From positions 1 through 33,719 of the forward strand of contig CALVUG010000011.1 in assembly GCA_944363535.1 (NCBI GenBank): 33,719 bases of DNA. Direction: 5' to 3'. Numbering within the stretch: position 1 is the stretch's first letter; the number at the start of each line of letters is the position of its first letter. This document shows, piece after piece, positions 25,387 to 33,692 of this stretch. Origin of the DNA: an uncultured Bacilli bacterium (GTDB taxonomy: Bacteria > Bacillota_I > Bacilli_A > RFN20 > CAG-826). Both the position numbers and the translations under genes were made by a program. Below the pieces are notes generated by a model. It saw only the letters and a list, made by a program, of their open reading frames with translations, was not told the DNA's origin and did not search any database.

Positions 25387-26882
25387 ATAAGAAACTTAAA
25401 AGAGTTCTATACGGTGTTGGAGCGCTTTTTGGTGTGTTATTAGTGACGGGCTGTACAGCCTCTTTTTGCTCACCTAAAGATACCGCTTCCATCATGTTTG
25501 CTTACGATCAAGGTGTCGTCCGTTACGTCGAAGAAGGAACGGAAGGTGCCATCCAACACGAAACCTATCCGAATTTATATTACACAACAAGTGCAGAATA
25601 TAGCCCGACTTTGATGTCGGTTTATACCCAAGCCCAAAACGATAGCATCGTTCAACCGGTTTTAGATTTCTTCGTTCAAATCGATTTACGCGCTTTAGAT
25701 GCGATGGTTGAACAATATAATAAAGACTTCGTGGAACCTATCACAAATGAACAAGTTGATTATTCTTTTGTGAACGACGAACTAATTTATAAATTAAAAG
25801 ACGATGGCGTTACTCGTTACGTTCATTATGGTTACGTCAAATTCTTAGGCGAAAATGATGAACTTTGGGCTAACTGGGATAAGTGGAGCGCAGAACTTGC
25901 GATCGAACTTGGACCAGAAAATGTTCCTAATATGGATTTTACAAATCTTTATAAACGAACGATGAATAATTACGTCGCAACGACGAGGTCTTGTATTTCT
26001 ATCAATGGCGGAGCTTATGGATCTTACGGCCCACAAGGTAGCCAAACCGAAGTTAATATTGAAAAGAAAGACTGGGGATATGCGTGGAAAACTGGTCCAA
26101 TTGAAGGTTTACTCGTCTACCCTGTCGCTTGGTTAGTAGACTTCTTCGCTACGTCCTTTGGTGCTGGTGGATGGGGCCAAATTGGAGCCATTCTCTTAGT
26201 GACTTTAATCGTTAGAGGTCTACTTTTACTCATCAGCTTTAAGTCCACTTCCTCGCAAGCTAAGATGCAAGCGATTCAACCAGAACTAGCAAAAATTCAA
26301 GCTAAGTATCCCAATTCGAAAACTAATCAATATGAAAAGCAACGTCTAACCCAAGAGCAAATGGCGCTTTATAAGAAACATAAGATTTCGATGATCGCCC
26401 CGTTTATTACGATGATCATTCAATTCCCCATCTTCATCGCTGTCTGGGGTGCGATGCAAGGTGCCGCTATCTTGAGTAGTGACGCTATCTTTGGTCTTAA
26501 GTTATCTGATTCCATCGGTTCAACATTAATCCAATTCAATAATTGGCATGCTTGGGGTACAGCCTTCGTCTTAATCATTTTAATGATTGCGGCGCAAATA
26601 GTTGCGACTAAACTTCCACAATGGATGCAAAAACGTAAACTTAAAAAGTTAGCAAGACTTGGTAAGAATCCAGCGCAAGCTGCACAAAATAAACAGATGA
26701 AATGGATTTCTAACATTATGTTAGTGGTCATCATCTTCATGGGCTTCACTCTTCCTGCCGCTATGGGTGTTTATTGGTTCGCTGGTGCGCTCATCATGAT
26801 CGCTCAAACGCTCATTATGGATGCGGTAACTAAACACAAAGAAAAGAAGCAAAAAGAAGCTAAGAAAGGAAAGAAATATTAG
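25383..26882 (+). CDS. yidC: YidC/Oxa1 membrane protein insertase, lipoprotein form with large extracellular domain
   Basis: 499 aa, much longer than Bacillus SpoIIIJ or YqjG (about 260-275). The signal peptide ends in the lipobox VTGC (Cys24). Residues 25 to about 230 form a soluble Tyr-, Asp- and Glu-rich domain outside the membrane. Then come the five YidC TM segments with the conserved groove Arg at residue 278 (TLIVRGLLLL), the cytosolic hairpin (QAIQPELAKIQAKYP), PFITMIIQFPIFIAVW and a Lys-rich tail suited to ribosome binding. YidC inserts membrane proteins alone or with Sec. The position rnpA-yidC-jag is conserved. It has its own ribosome site (GGAGGC). Confidence 0.95.
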   Translation: MNKKLKRVLYGVGALFGVLLVTGCTASFCSPKDTASIMFAYDQGVVRYVEEGTEGAIQHETYPNLYYTTSAEYSPTLMSVYTQAQNDSIVQPVLDFFVQIDLRALDAMVEQYNKDFVEPITNEQVDYSFVNDELIYKLKDDGVTRYVHYGYVKFLGENDELWANWDKWSAELAIELGPENVPNMDFTNLYKRTMNNYVATTRSCISINGGAYGSYGPQGSQTEVNIEKKDWGYAWKTGPIEGLLVYPVAWLVDFFATSFGAGGWGQIGAILLVTLIVRGLLLLISFKSTSSQAKMQAIQPELAKIQAKYPNSKTNQYEKQRLTQEQMALYKKHKISMIAPFITMIIQFPIFIAVWGAMQGAAILSSDAIFGLKLSDSIGSTLIQFNNWHAWGTAFVLIILMIAAQIVATKLPQWMQKRKLKKLARLGKNPAQAAQNKQMKWISNIMLVVIIFMGFTLPAAMGVYWFAGALIMIAQTLIMDAVTKHKEKKQKEAKKGKKY

Positions 26883-26883
26883 T

Positions 26884-27492
26884 ATGAAAACCTACACTGG
26901 TAAAACTTTAGAAGAAGTTTTAGATAAAGTAAGTGAAGAAACTGGTATCACGAAAGATGAATTAATTTACATCGTGACCGAAGAGAAAAAATCTTTATTT
27001 AAAAAGAGCGTAAGTATCGATGTTTACGACCTAAGCGAAGTCTTAGATTACGCGAGTAATTACATCCTTAACATCTTAACTGAAACAGGTATCAAAGCGA
27101 AGACGAGTGTCGCTTTAAAAGATAATGATATTATTCGCATTACTGTTAATAGTGATCACAATCCTTTAGTCATCGGTCAAAAAGGTTTGACCTTACAAGC
27201 TTTAAACGAATTAGTGAAAGCCGCAGTCAATACGAAGTTCCAAAGAAGATTCCGTATCTTACTTGACGTCGAAAATTATAAGGAAAGAAAATATCGTCAC
27301 GATATTATCGTCGCTAAAAAAGAAGCGAAGAAAGTTATCACTACTCAAACGTCTGTCGCTCTTGACCCCATGCCAGCGGATGAAAGAAAACAAATTCATA
27401 ACGCTTTAGCGAAAATGCCTCATATTTCTACTCAATCTGAAGGGGATGGATCAAACAGACATATCGTCATCCATTATAAGGATGAAGATTAA
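26884..27492 (+). CDS. khpB: RNA-binding protein KhpB/Jag
   Basis: 202 aa. Three parts are visible: the Jag N-terminal domain (TGKTLEEVLDKVSEETGI, with KSLFKKS), a KH domain with the GxxG loop in NPLVIGQKGLTLQALNELVK, and an R3H domain (DPMPADERKQIHNALAKM, with SEGDGSNRHIVIH). KhpB binds many RNAs and affects cell elongation and division in streptococci. AAAGGAAAG lies upstream, overlapping the yidC end. Last gene of the rpmH transcript; terminator follows. Confidence 0.95.
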   Translation: MKTYTGKTLEEVLDKVSEETGITKDELIYIVTEEKKSLFKKSVSIDVYDLSEVLDYASNYILNILTETGIKAKTSVALKDNDIIRITVNSDHNPLVIGQKGLTLQALNELVKAAVNTKFQRRFRILLDVENYKERKYRHDIIVAKKEAKKVITTQTSVALDPMPADERKQIHNALAKMPHISTQSEGDGSNRHIVIHYKDED

Positions 27493-27516
27493 TAATTAAA
27501 TTATTAGAAACGATAA

Positions 27517-27546
27517 AACTCTTAGCCAAACGCTAGGAGTTTTTTG
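27517..27546 (+). terminator. terminator of the rpmH-rnpA-yidC-khpB operon
   Basis: AACTCTTAGC-CAAAC-GCTAGGAGTT stem (one T-G pair) followed by a T run that ends 1-2 nt before the mnmE -10. Confidence 0.9.
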
Positions 27547-27552
27547 TATAAT
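27547..27552 (+). promoter_or_regulatory. mnmE -10 element, predicted leaderless start
   Basis: TATAAT is separated from the GTG start (27560) by only 7 nt, which puts the expected transcription start at the G of GTG. No ribosome site exists. The -35 region would lie in the preceding terminator and is not consensus. Confidence 0.5.
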
Positions 27553-27559
27553 TACATAC

Positions 27560-28879
27560 GTGCAAGAAACTATTATTGCTCTAGCGACAGCGCCATTTAA
27601 ATCAGCCTTAGCCATCGTTCGTGCGAGTGGGGAAGATGCTTTAATATTGCTTAGTGAAGTATTTTCTACCACCATCGATTTATCTAAAGATAAAAATGTC
27701 TATTATGGCTACATTAAAAACGAAGATAAAATTATTGATCAAGTTGTCGTCATTACTTACGTTGCCCCGCACGGTTATACAGGTGAGAACGCTTTTGAAA
27801 TAATATGCCACGGAAGTGTTGGCATCGCAAATGACATCATTTCCTTATTTATTAAACATGGAGCAAGGCTTGCTTTACCTGGTGAATTTAGCGAACGCGC
27901 TTACCTTAATAACAAGATGGATCTAATGCAAGTTGAAGCAGTGAATGATTTAATTTCAGCGCGCACTGAAGAGGCTAGAAACTTAGCGATTTTAGGGTTA
28001 AAAGGCGATGATTCAAAACTTGTGAAACCATTAAGAGAAAAAATCGCTGATTTGCTCGCTTTAATCGAAGTGAATATCGACTATCCAGAATATGAAGATA
28101 TCGAAATCGCTAATACGAAAAAGATTATCGACGCTGCGAAAAGTATTAAAGTAATGATTAAAAATTTAATTCAAGATGGACTAAAAGCGAAAGTAATCAA
28201 AGATGGTGTGAAAGTCATGTTAGTGGGCCACACAAACGTTGGCAAATCATCTTTATTAAACGCTCTTTTAGGAGAAGAAAAAGCTATCGTCACCGCTATT
28301 GAAGGAACGACACGTGATATCGTCGATGGTGAAGTTAATCATAAAGGTATTACCTTTCATTTTTATGATACCGCTGGCTTACATGATGATACGTCTTTTA
28401 TTGAAAATATTGGTATTAAGAAGGCTAGGGCATTAGTGAAAGAAATGGATTACATCGTTCACGTAAGCGATTCTAATAACTTTGAACCATTAAGTTTTAA
28501 AGTGAAGAGCAATAAAATTATTAAAGTGGTGAATAAATCTGAAAAGATAAAAGATAAAGATAAAAATAAGGATTATATTTACGTATCAGCGAAAAGAAAA
28601 GAAGTTAAACCGCTTTTCGATATCTTATTAAAGAAATTAAATTTAAAAGAAGAAGATTTCCATTCACCATCAATCAATAATTCAAGAGCCATCGGTTTAT
28701 TATCACAAATTGATAAAGATATGGATAAAGTTATTAAAGATACTTCCTTGGGCCTTCCAATCGATATCATTAGTGTCTCCCTTCAAGATGCTTATGCCCA
28801 TTGCTTAGCGATCTTAGGTGAAGATCACAACCAAGACTTTGAAGAAGAAATCTTTTCGAGATTTTGTGTAGGTAAATAA
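27560..28879 (+). CDS. mnmE: tRNA modification GTPase MnmE
   Basis: 439 aa. With MnmG it makes the 5-carboxymethylaminomethyl or related modification at U34 of tRNAs. The start is GTG; the N-terminus ETIIALATAPFKSALAIVRASG matches the family directly. Tetrahydrofolate-binding N-terminal domain (about 1-115), helical domain, and an embedded G domain: G1 GHTNVGKS (223-230, His where Pro is common), G3 DTAGLHDD, G4 NKSE (NKxD usual). It ends with FCVGK, carrying the conserved catalytic C-terminal Cys. mnmG, often next door, is absent from the window. Probably first gene of mnmE-tatD-rnmV-rsmA with a possible leaderless message. Confidence 0.95.
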   Translation: MQETIIALATAPFKSALAIVRASGEDALILLSEVFSTTIDLSKDKNVYYGYIKNEDKIIDQVVVITYVAPHGYTGENAFEIICHGSVGIANDIISLFIKHGARLALPGEFSERAYLNNKMDLMQVEAVNDLISARTEEARNLAILGLKGDDSKLVKPLREKIADLLALIEVNIDYPEYEDIEIANTKKIIDAAKSIKVMIKNLIQDGLKAKVIKDGVKVMLVGHTNVGKSSLLNALLGEEKAIVTAIEGTTRDIVDGEVNHKGITFHFYDTAGLHDDTSFIENIGIKKARALVKEMDYIVHVSDSNNFEPLSFKVKSNKIIKVVNKSEKIKDKDKNKDYIYVSAKRKEVKPLFDILLKKLNLKEEDFHSPSINNSRAIGLLSQIDKDMDKVIKDTSLGLPIDIISVSLQDAYAHCLAILGEDHNQDFEEEIFSRFCVGK

Positions 28880-28881
28880 TT

Positions 28882-29661
28882 ATGTTAGTGATCGATTCAC
28901 ATTGCCATTTAAATGATGATAGCCTTTTCTTAAAAAGAAAACAACTAATTGAAGAAGCTTATAAAGATGATGTAAAAATTATCATCTGTCCAAGCGATTC
29001 TTATAAATCTTCTTTACGTGCGCTTTTAATCGCGGGTGAATTTGAAAATGTTTATTACGCTGTTGGGATTCATCCAAGTGAAGTTAAAAATACAACCGAA
29101 GAAGAATATAACGATGTAAAAAAGATTAAATCTAAAAAGCTCGTTGCGATTGGAGAAATAGGCTTAGATTTTTATTGGGAAAAAGATGAAAAGCAAAGAA
29201 AATTACAAATCGAAGCCTTTAAAGATCAAATAAGGCACGCGAACGAACTAAAACTTCCAATTATCGTTCATTCTAGAGACGCTATTAACGAAACCTTAAA
29301 AGTTTTAAGAGAAGTTAAACCCTTATACGGGGGAGTGATGCATTGTTATAGTGGCCCGAAAGAAATGGTCAAAGATTTCATCGATTTAGGCTTATATATT
29401 TCCTTTGGTGGACCATTAACTTTCACTAACGCAAAAACACCGAAAGAAGCATGTCTTGCAACACCCTTAGATAGGTTACTTGTAGAAACTGATTCACCTT
29501 ATTTATCACCCCATCCTTTTAGAGGAAAAGAAAACTCTCCAAAGCAAGTAAGACTCGTCTTAAAAGCTCTTGCTAATATCAAAGATATAAGTGAAGAAGA
29601 AGCCGCTAGAATCACGAGCGAAAATGCGGCTAGATTGTTTCACGTGAAAACAAATTTATGA
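28882..29661 (+). CDS. tatD: TatD-family metal-dependent hydrolase (DNase)
   Basis: 259 aa, normal length, TIM-barrel amidohydrolase fold. Metal motifs are complete: DSHCHLND at the N-terminus, GEIGLDFYW, HSRDA, HCYSG, and ETDSPYLSP near the end. TatD enzymes have 3'-5' exonuclease activity on DNA or RNA; the cellular role varies. It starts 2 nt after mnmE with only weak Shine-Dalgarno character (TAGGT) and overlaps rnmV by 4 nt (ATGA). In Bacillus, tatD-rnmV-ksgA is also a fixed trio. Confidence 0.94.
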   Translation: MLVIDSHCHLNDDSLFLKRKQLIEEAYKDDVKIIICPSDSYKSSLRALLIAGEFENVYYAVGIHPSEVKNTTEEEYNDVKKIKSKKLVAIGEIGLDFYWEKDEKQRKLQIEAFKDQIRHANELKLPIIVHSRDAINETLKVLREVKPLYGGVMHCYSGPKEMVKDFIDLGLYISFGGPLTFTNAKTPKEACLATPLDRLLVETDSPYLSPHPFRGKENSPKQVRLVLKALANIKDISEEEAARITSENAARLFHVKTNL

Positions 29662-30200
29662 AAGACTCAAATATCGTTTTAGTGGTCGAAGGCCGACAAG
29701 ATGAACAATTTATTCGCTCTTTTCTCGATGTAGAGTGCATCATAACCAACGGAAGTGCGGTTCCACGTGAAACAATAGACTACCTAAAAAGCATCCAAGA
29801 TAAAAAAACGATCGTCGTCTTAACCGATCCCGATTATCCAGGCATGAAAATTCGTCAAGAAATTGCTAAATTTGTGGATAAATTCGTCAATATCTATATC
29901 GATAAGAAGGATGCGATGAAAAAAGGGAAGGTTGGAGTAGCGGAATCATCAAAAGAGGCAGTTTTAGAGGCTTTAAAACATTATTCTACTTCACTTTTGC
30001 GGGAAAAAGGCGAAATTGACCTATCTACTTTCGTCGCCCTCAAACTTAGCGGCACCCCCGACTCTAAGCAAAGAAGAGAATTTATCTCTAAACATTTTCA
30101 TTTAGGTTACAATAACGCGAAGTCATTAATGTTTAAACTTAACGCTAATAAGATAAGTAAAAAAGAACTGGAAGAGGCATTAAAATATAATTTGAATTAA
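29658..30200 (+). CDS. rnmV: ribonuclease M5 (5S rRNA maturation)
   Basis: 180 aa. TOPRIM nuclease that trims precursor 5S rRNA in Gram-positive bacteria. The motifs VVEGRQDEQFI (catalytic Glu) and VVLTDPDYPGMKIR (D-x-D) are intact, together with ITNGSAV and KVGVAESSKEAV. The start overlaps the tatD stop (ATGA); the stop is 3 nt from rsmA. No ribosome site stands out, consistent with coupled translation. Confidence 0.94.
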   Translation: MKDSNIVLVVEGRQDEQFIRSFLDVECIITNGSAVPRETIDYLKSIQDKKTIVVLTDPDYPGMKIRQEIAKFVDKFVNIYIDKKDAMKKGKVGVAESSKEAVLEALKHYSTSLLREKGEIDLSTFVALKLSGTPDSKQRREFISKHFHLGYNNAKSLMFKLNANKISKKELEEALKYNLN

Positions 30201-30203
30201 CTT

Positions 30204-31010
30204 ATGGAAAACGTCAAAGAATATATTGAACAAGCATTATCAATCTTACCTAATCCTAAGAAGTCACTTGGGCAAAATTTCTTATTTGATGAAAGTTCCT
30301 TAATCTTCTTATCTCAAATCGAAAACAAGCCTACTTTAGAAATTGGAGGAGGGCTAGGTAACCTTTCACATTATTTAAAAGAGAGGAGCGATGACCTTAA
30401 CGTCGTTGAACTCGATAAAACTTTATTTAAATTTTTAAGTGAACAATTCGTAAATGATAAAAACGTCAAAGTTATCAATGATGATATTTTAAAAATTGAT
30501 GTTTCTTCTTACGAACAAATCGTTGGTTCACTTCCTTATTACATCACTAGTGATATCCTCGCTAAGTTATTAACTGAAAGTCACGCGAAACGCATTAACA
30601 TCATGATTCAAGTCGATGCCTATAAAAGAATATTTGCCAAATTCTTACATCCGGATTTTAATCCTTTAGGCGTCTTACTTACTTTCTTAGTAGTTAAAAA
30701 AGAAACGAAGATTGTAAGTAGAAGATATTTCATCCCTCAACCACACGTCGATTCCATCATCATTAACATGCATTTAGATTATGAAAAATTAAAAGATGTC
30801 GATATTAAACAATTCTATTTATTCGTAAAGAAGTGCTTTATGAATCCACGTAAGACTATCTTAAACAATTTATCGTTTGTCACTCATTTAGAAAAAAGTG
30901 CATTAGAAAAAATATTAAAAGAAATAGATATCGATGTGAGTAAGCGTCCTGCCGCGATCGAGGCGAAGTCTTATTTAACTCTTTATCAATCGATAATTAA
31001 ATCTATTTAA
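30204..31010 (+). CDS. rsmA: 16S rRNA dimethyladenosine transferase RsmA/KsgA
   Basis: 268 aa. Dimethylates two adjacent adenosines near the 3' end of 16S rRNA. Seen: KSLGQNFLFDESSL, the SAM-binding loop LEIGGGLGNLSHYL (usually EIGPGxGxLT), the ribose-binding acid in VVELDK, NDDIL, and motif IV as VGSLPYYI. In KsgA motif IV is normally NLPYY; here Asn is Ser109 (TCA, 30528-30530). The C-terminal helical rRNA-binding domain is present. Position after rnmV is conserved. It begins 3 nt after rnmV with no clear ribosome site. Confidence 0.93.
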   Translation: MENVKEYIEQALSILPNPKKSLGQNFLFDESSLIFLSQIENKPTLEIGGGLGNLSHYLKERSDDLNVVELDKTLFKFLSEQFVNDKNVKVINDDILKIDVSSYEQIVGSLPYYITSDILAKLLTESHAKRINIMIQVDAYKRIFAKFLHPDFNPLGVLLTFLVVKKETKIVSRRYFIPQPHVDSIIINMHLDYEKLKDVDIKQFYLFVKKCFMNPRKTILNNLSFVTHLEKSALEKILKEIDIDVSKRPAAIEAKSYLTLYQSIIKSI

Positions 31011-31064
31011 CAAATGGAAATTGTTTTAATATATTGTTATCAAAAATTGAGGAAATAAAAAAAT

Positions 31065-31937
31065 ATGTACGTCAAAGCGAATGCAAAAATTAATCTTGGT
31101 TTCAACGTCTTAGGAAGAAGAGAAGATGGCTACCATCTTATCGATTCTATCTATTTACCTTTATCTTTACATGATACGATCGAAATAACCTTAATCCCTG
31201 GTGGGAACGATACTTACGTCACTTGCGATAGTTTCGTTTCCATTCCTTCTAAATATAACTTAGCCCATATCGCTATTAGCAAAGCACGTGAAATTTTTCA
31301 TTTCGAAGAACAATTCCGCATCAACATTCATAAATCGATTCCGATGGGGGCGGGCCTAGGCGGTGGCTCAAGCGACGCCGCGGCTTGTTTAGAAGCTATT
31401 TTTAAGATGTTAGAAATTACTCCCACCAAAGATCAACTTCGTGACTTAGCGTTATCGATAGGAGTGGACGTCGTCTACTTCTTACTTCTTGATTTGCCAG
31501 CGCGCGTCGATGGAGTGGGCGAACATTTAAGACCAATCAACATTAAGAAAGATTATTATTGTTTACTTGTTAAACCACATGAACCATTATCGACGAAAGA
31601 TGTTTACGATAAAAGTGATACTTACGATAATCTACCTATCGCTAATCTCGACTTAGTGGCGAAAGGATTAGAAGAAGGGGACGATGAATTAATCGCTAAT
31701 AATGTTTCCAATGCTTTATATGTTCCAGCGAAAGATATGCTTCCTAAACTAACGAAGATTGAACAAGAATTAAAAGATTATGGTTTTAAGATCGTTTCTA
31801 TGACCGGTTCAGGTAGTTCAATGTTCGCTTTAAGTGACAACAAAAGATTAGTGAAGAAAGCTGAACTTTACTTTGATAAATTAGGTTACGAAGTCGAAAA
31901 ATGTAAAATCTATCGCCCGGATAATAAATTGAAGTAA
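31065..31937 (+). CDS. ispE: 4-diphosphocytidyl-2-C-methyl-D-erythritol kinase
   Basis: 290 aa. GHMP kinase of the MEP isoprenoid pathway. ANAKINLGFNVLGRREDGYH carries the substrate Lys, PMGAGLGGGSSDAAA is the ATP loop, and MTGSGSSMFAL is the third GHMP motif. This implies that the organism makes isoprenoids by the MEP and not the mevalonate route. GAGG precedes the ATG, and a 54-nt gap to rsmA may hold a promoter (none convincing seen). Confidence 0.96.
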   Translation: MYVKANAKINLGFNVLGRREDGYHLIDSIYLPLSLHDTIEITLIPGGNDTYVTCDSFVSIPSKYNLAHIAISKAREIFHFEEQFRINIHKSIPMGAGLGGGSSDAAACLEAIFKMLEITPTKDQLRDLALSIGVDVVYFLLLDLPARVDGVGEHLRPINIKKDYYCLLVKPHEPLSTKDVYDKSDTYDNLPIANLDLVAKGLEEGDDELIANNVSNALYVPAKDMLPKLTKIEQELKDYGFKIVSMTGSGSSMFALSDNKRLVKKAELYFDKLGYEVEKCKIYRPDNKLK

Positions 31938-31991
31938 TAGACTAAATAATCTATGATTTACTTGAAGCATGCATAACGGAGAGTAAAATAT

Positions 31992-33389
31992 ATGAAACTT
32001 AATACAGTCATCTTAGCGGCCGGTAAAGGGACGAGAATGCATTCCTTAGATGAAAATAAGTCGAAATGCTCTTTTGAAATATTTCATAAACCACTAATCC
32101 TTTACGTCTTAGATGCCGTAAATGAATTAAAACCTGATCGTAATGTCGTCGTCGTCGGGCGAGGCGCAGAAGAACTAACAAAGATCGTTTATGGTAGAGC
32201 TTTAACAGTCGAACAAAAACATCAACTTGGCACTGCGGATGCTTTAAAAGCTGGCATATCAAAACTTGATAAAGAAGAAGGTACAACTGTCGTCTTAAAT
32301 GGCGATTCACCTTTGATTCGCGGGGAAACTTTACAAAAAGCTTACGAATTTCATAAGGAAAATCATTCTAAATTAACCATCATTACTGCGACTTTAAACG
32401 AGAAGAATGCTTATGGAAGAATTAAAAGACTTCCGAATGGTCAAGTAGAAAAAATTATCGAAACGAAAGATTTAAAAGATGATGAATTAAATCTTAACGA
32501 AATTAACTCTGGAATTTATTTCATCGATAATGAAGTCTTATATAAAGAAATTGATCTAATTGAACCCAAGAACGCTCAACACGAATATTATTTAACTGAT
32601 ATCGTTGGCCTTGCTATTAAAGATGGTTATAAAGTATGTGCTTATACGATTGAAGACGCCAAAGAAATTGGTGGTGTGAACGACCGTATCGATTTAATGA
32701 AAGCTTTCGAATATTTAAAAGTAAGAATTAATACGAACCATTTATTAAATGGTGTCACCATCTTTGATATCAATAATACTTACATCGGACCAGATGTAAA
32801 AATATCAAGTGACGTTGAAATTTATCCTAATACTTGGATACTTGGCCAATCCACTATTTTACCTAATAACATCATCGGTCCGAACTCTTATTTAGAAAAC
32901 GTAAGAATTGGTGAATCTAATCACATTCTTTCTTGCCACATCGTCGATACGAAGATTGGTTATCATAATGAACTTGGCCCATACGTTAGAATGCGTGGAG
33001 GATGTATCATCGAAGATCATTGCCGCGTTGGTAATTTTGTCGAACTTAAAAACGTGCATTTACATGATGGCGTTAAATCCGCACATTTAACTTACCTAGG
33101 CGATAGTGAATTAGGGGATAATACAAATGTTGGATGCGGCGTCATCACCGCGAATTACGATGGAGCGAATAAATTTCACACTATTATTGGTAAAAACGTT
33201 TTCTTAGGCTCTAATGCGACTTTAATCGCTCCAATAGAAGTGCATGATGACGCTTTTGTGGCGGCGGGCTCAACCATCACTAGCGAAGTTCTTTCTAACG
33301 ACTTAGCGATTGCTAGAGCAAGACAAGTTAATAAGAAAGGCTACGCCAAAGTTTTAAGAGATAAAGCCAAAGAAAAGAAAAATTCTTAA
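31992..33389 (+). CDS. glmU: bifunctional GlmU (UDP-GlcNAc synthesis)
   Basis: 465 aa. The C-terminal half acetylates glucosamine-1-P and the N-terminal half adds UMP to give UDP-GlcNAc, precursor of peptidoglycan and other glycans. The uridyltransferase has LAAGKGTRM and the substrate Lys in NKSKCSF; LGTADAL replaces the usual LGTGHA and GDSPL is present. The left-handed beta-helix contains GNFVELKN, HLTYLGD with the catalytic His, GVITANYDG and IARARQ. GGAGAG lies 11 nt before the ATG. The Lys-rich end overlaps a further small reading frame. Confidence 0.95.
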   Translation: MKLNTVILAAGKGTRMHSLDENKSKCSFEIFHKPLILYVLDAVNELKPDRNVVVVGRGAEELTKIVYGRALTVEQKHQLGTADALKAGISKLDKEEGTTVVLNGDSPLIRGETLQKAYEFHKENHSKLTIITATLNEKNAYGRIKRLPNGQVEKIIETKDLKDDELNLNEINSGIYFIDNEVLYKEIDLIEPKNAQHEYYLTDIVGLAIKDGYKVCAYTIEDAKEIGGVNDRIDLMKAFEYLKVRINTNHLLNGVTIFDINNTYIGPDVKISSDVEIYPNTWILGQSTILPNNIIGPNSYLENVRIGESNHILSCHIVDTKIGYHNELGPYVRMRGGCIIEDHCRVGNFVELKNVHLHDGVKSAHLTYLGDSELGDNTNVGCGVITANYDGANKFHTIIGKNVFLGSNATLIAPIEVHDDAFVAAGSTITSEVLSNDLAIARARQVNKKGYAKVLRDKAKEKKNS

Positions 33390-33636
33390 TCTTACGCATT
33401 TCGTCGATTGTTATAACAAAAACATCTATTTAAAAGATGAACTTATCGGTTACATAAACGGTGATGGAAAGATGTTCATCTATCATAAGCCGATTGGTTT
33501 TTTACATGAATTTGGTGACATCGTAATAAACGGCGAAAAAGCAGGATATATTTCCTCGAATGGTGACATCTATTTTAGAGGATCGATCAAAGGTTACTTA
33601 GGACCTGAAAGCGATTTAATATTTGAAGAATTTTAA
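33382..33636 (+). CDS. small four-repeat protein, beta-flower-like, with no standard start codon
   Basis: An open frame in the +1 register relative to glmU runs from inside its last codons to a TAA at 33636, about 85 codons. From 33424 it consists of four exact 16-residue units: IYLKDELIGYINGDGK, MFIYHKPIGFLHEFGD, IVINGEKAGYISSNGD, IYFRGSIKGYLGPESD. Each has three hydrophobic residues at positions 1-3, Gly at 9, aromatic at 10, Ile/Leu at 11 and mostly Gly-Asp at the end. This resembles the small four-fold beta-hairpin (beta-flower) proteins of gut bacteria. No ATG, GTG or TTG precedes repeat 1; the first ATG (33472) would drop a repeat. Options: a rare start such as ATT (33382, used here), a +1 extension of GlmU, or a gene that lost its start. 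Confidence 0.5.
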   Translation: MLNLTHFVDCYNKNIYLKDELIGYINGDGKMFIYHKPIGFLHEFGDIVINGEKAGYISSNGDIYFRGSIKGYLGPESDLIFEEF

Positions 33637-33666
33637 GCGAAATAATTTCTAGTTAAATTTAAGAAT

Positions 33667-33692
33667 AACACCTAAAAGGTGTTTTTTCTTTT
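33667..33692 (+). terminator. terminator after the glmU-repeat gene pair
   Basis: AACACCT-AAA-AGGTGTT stem followed by TTTTT. The rest of the window to 33719 shows nothing further. Confidence 0.85.
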
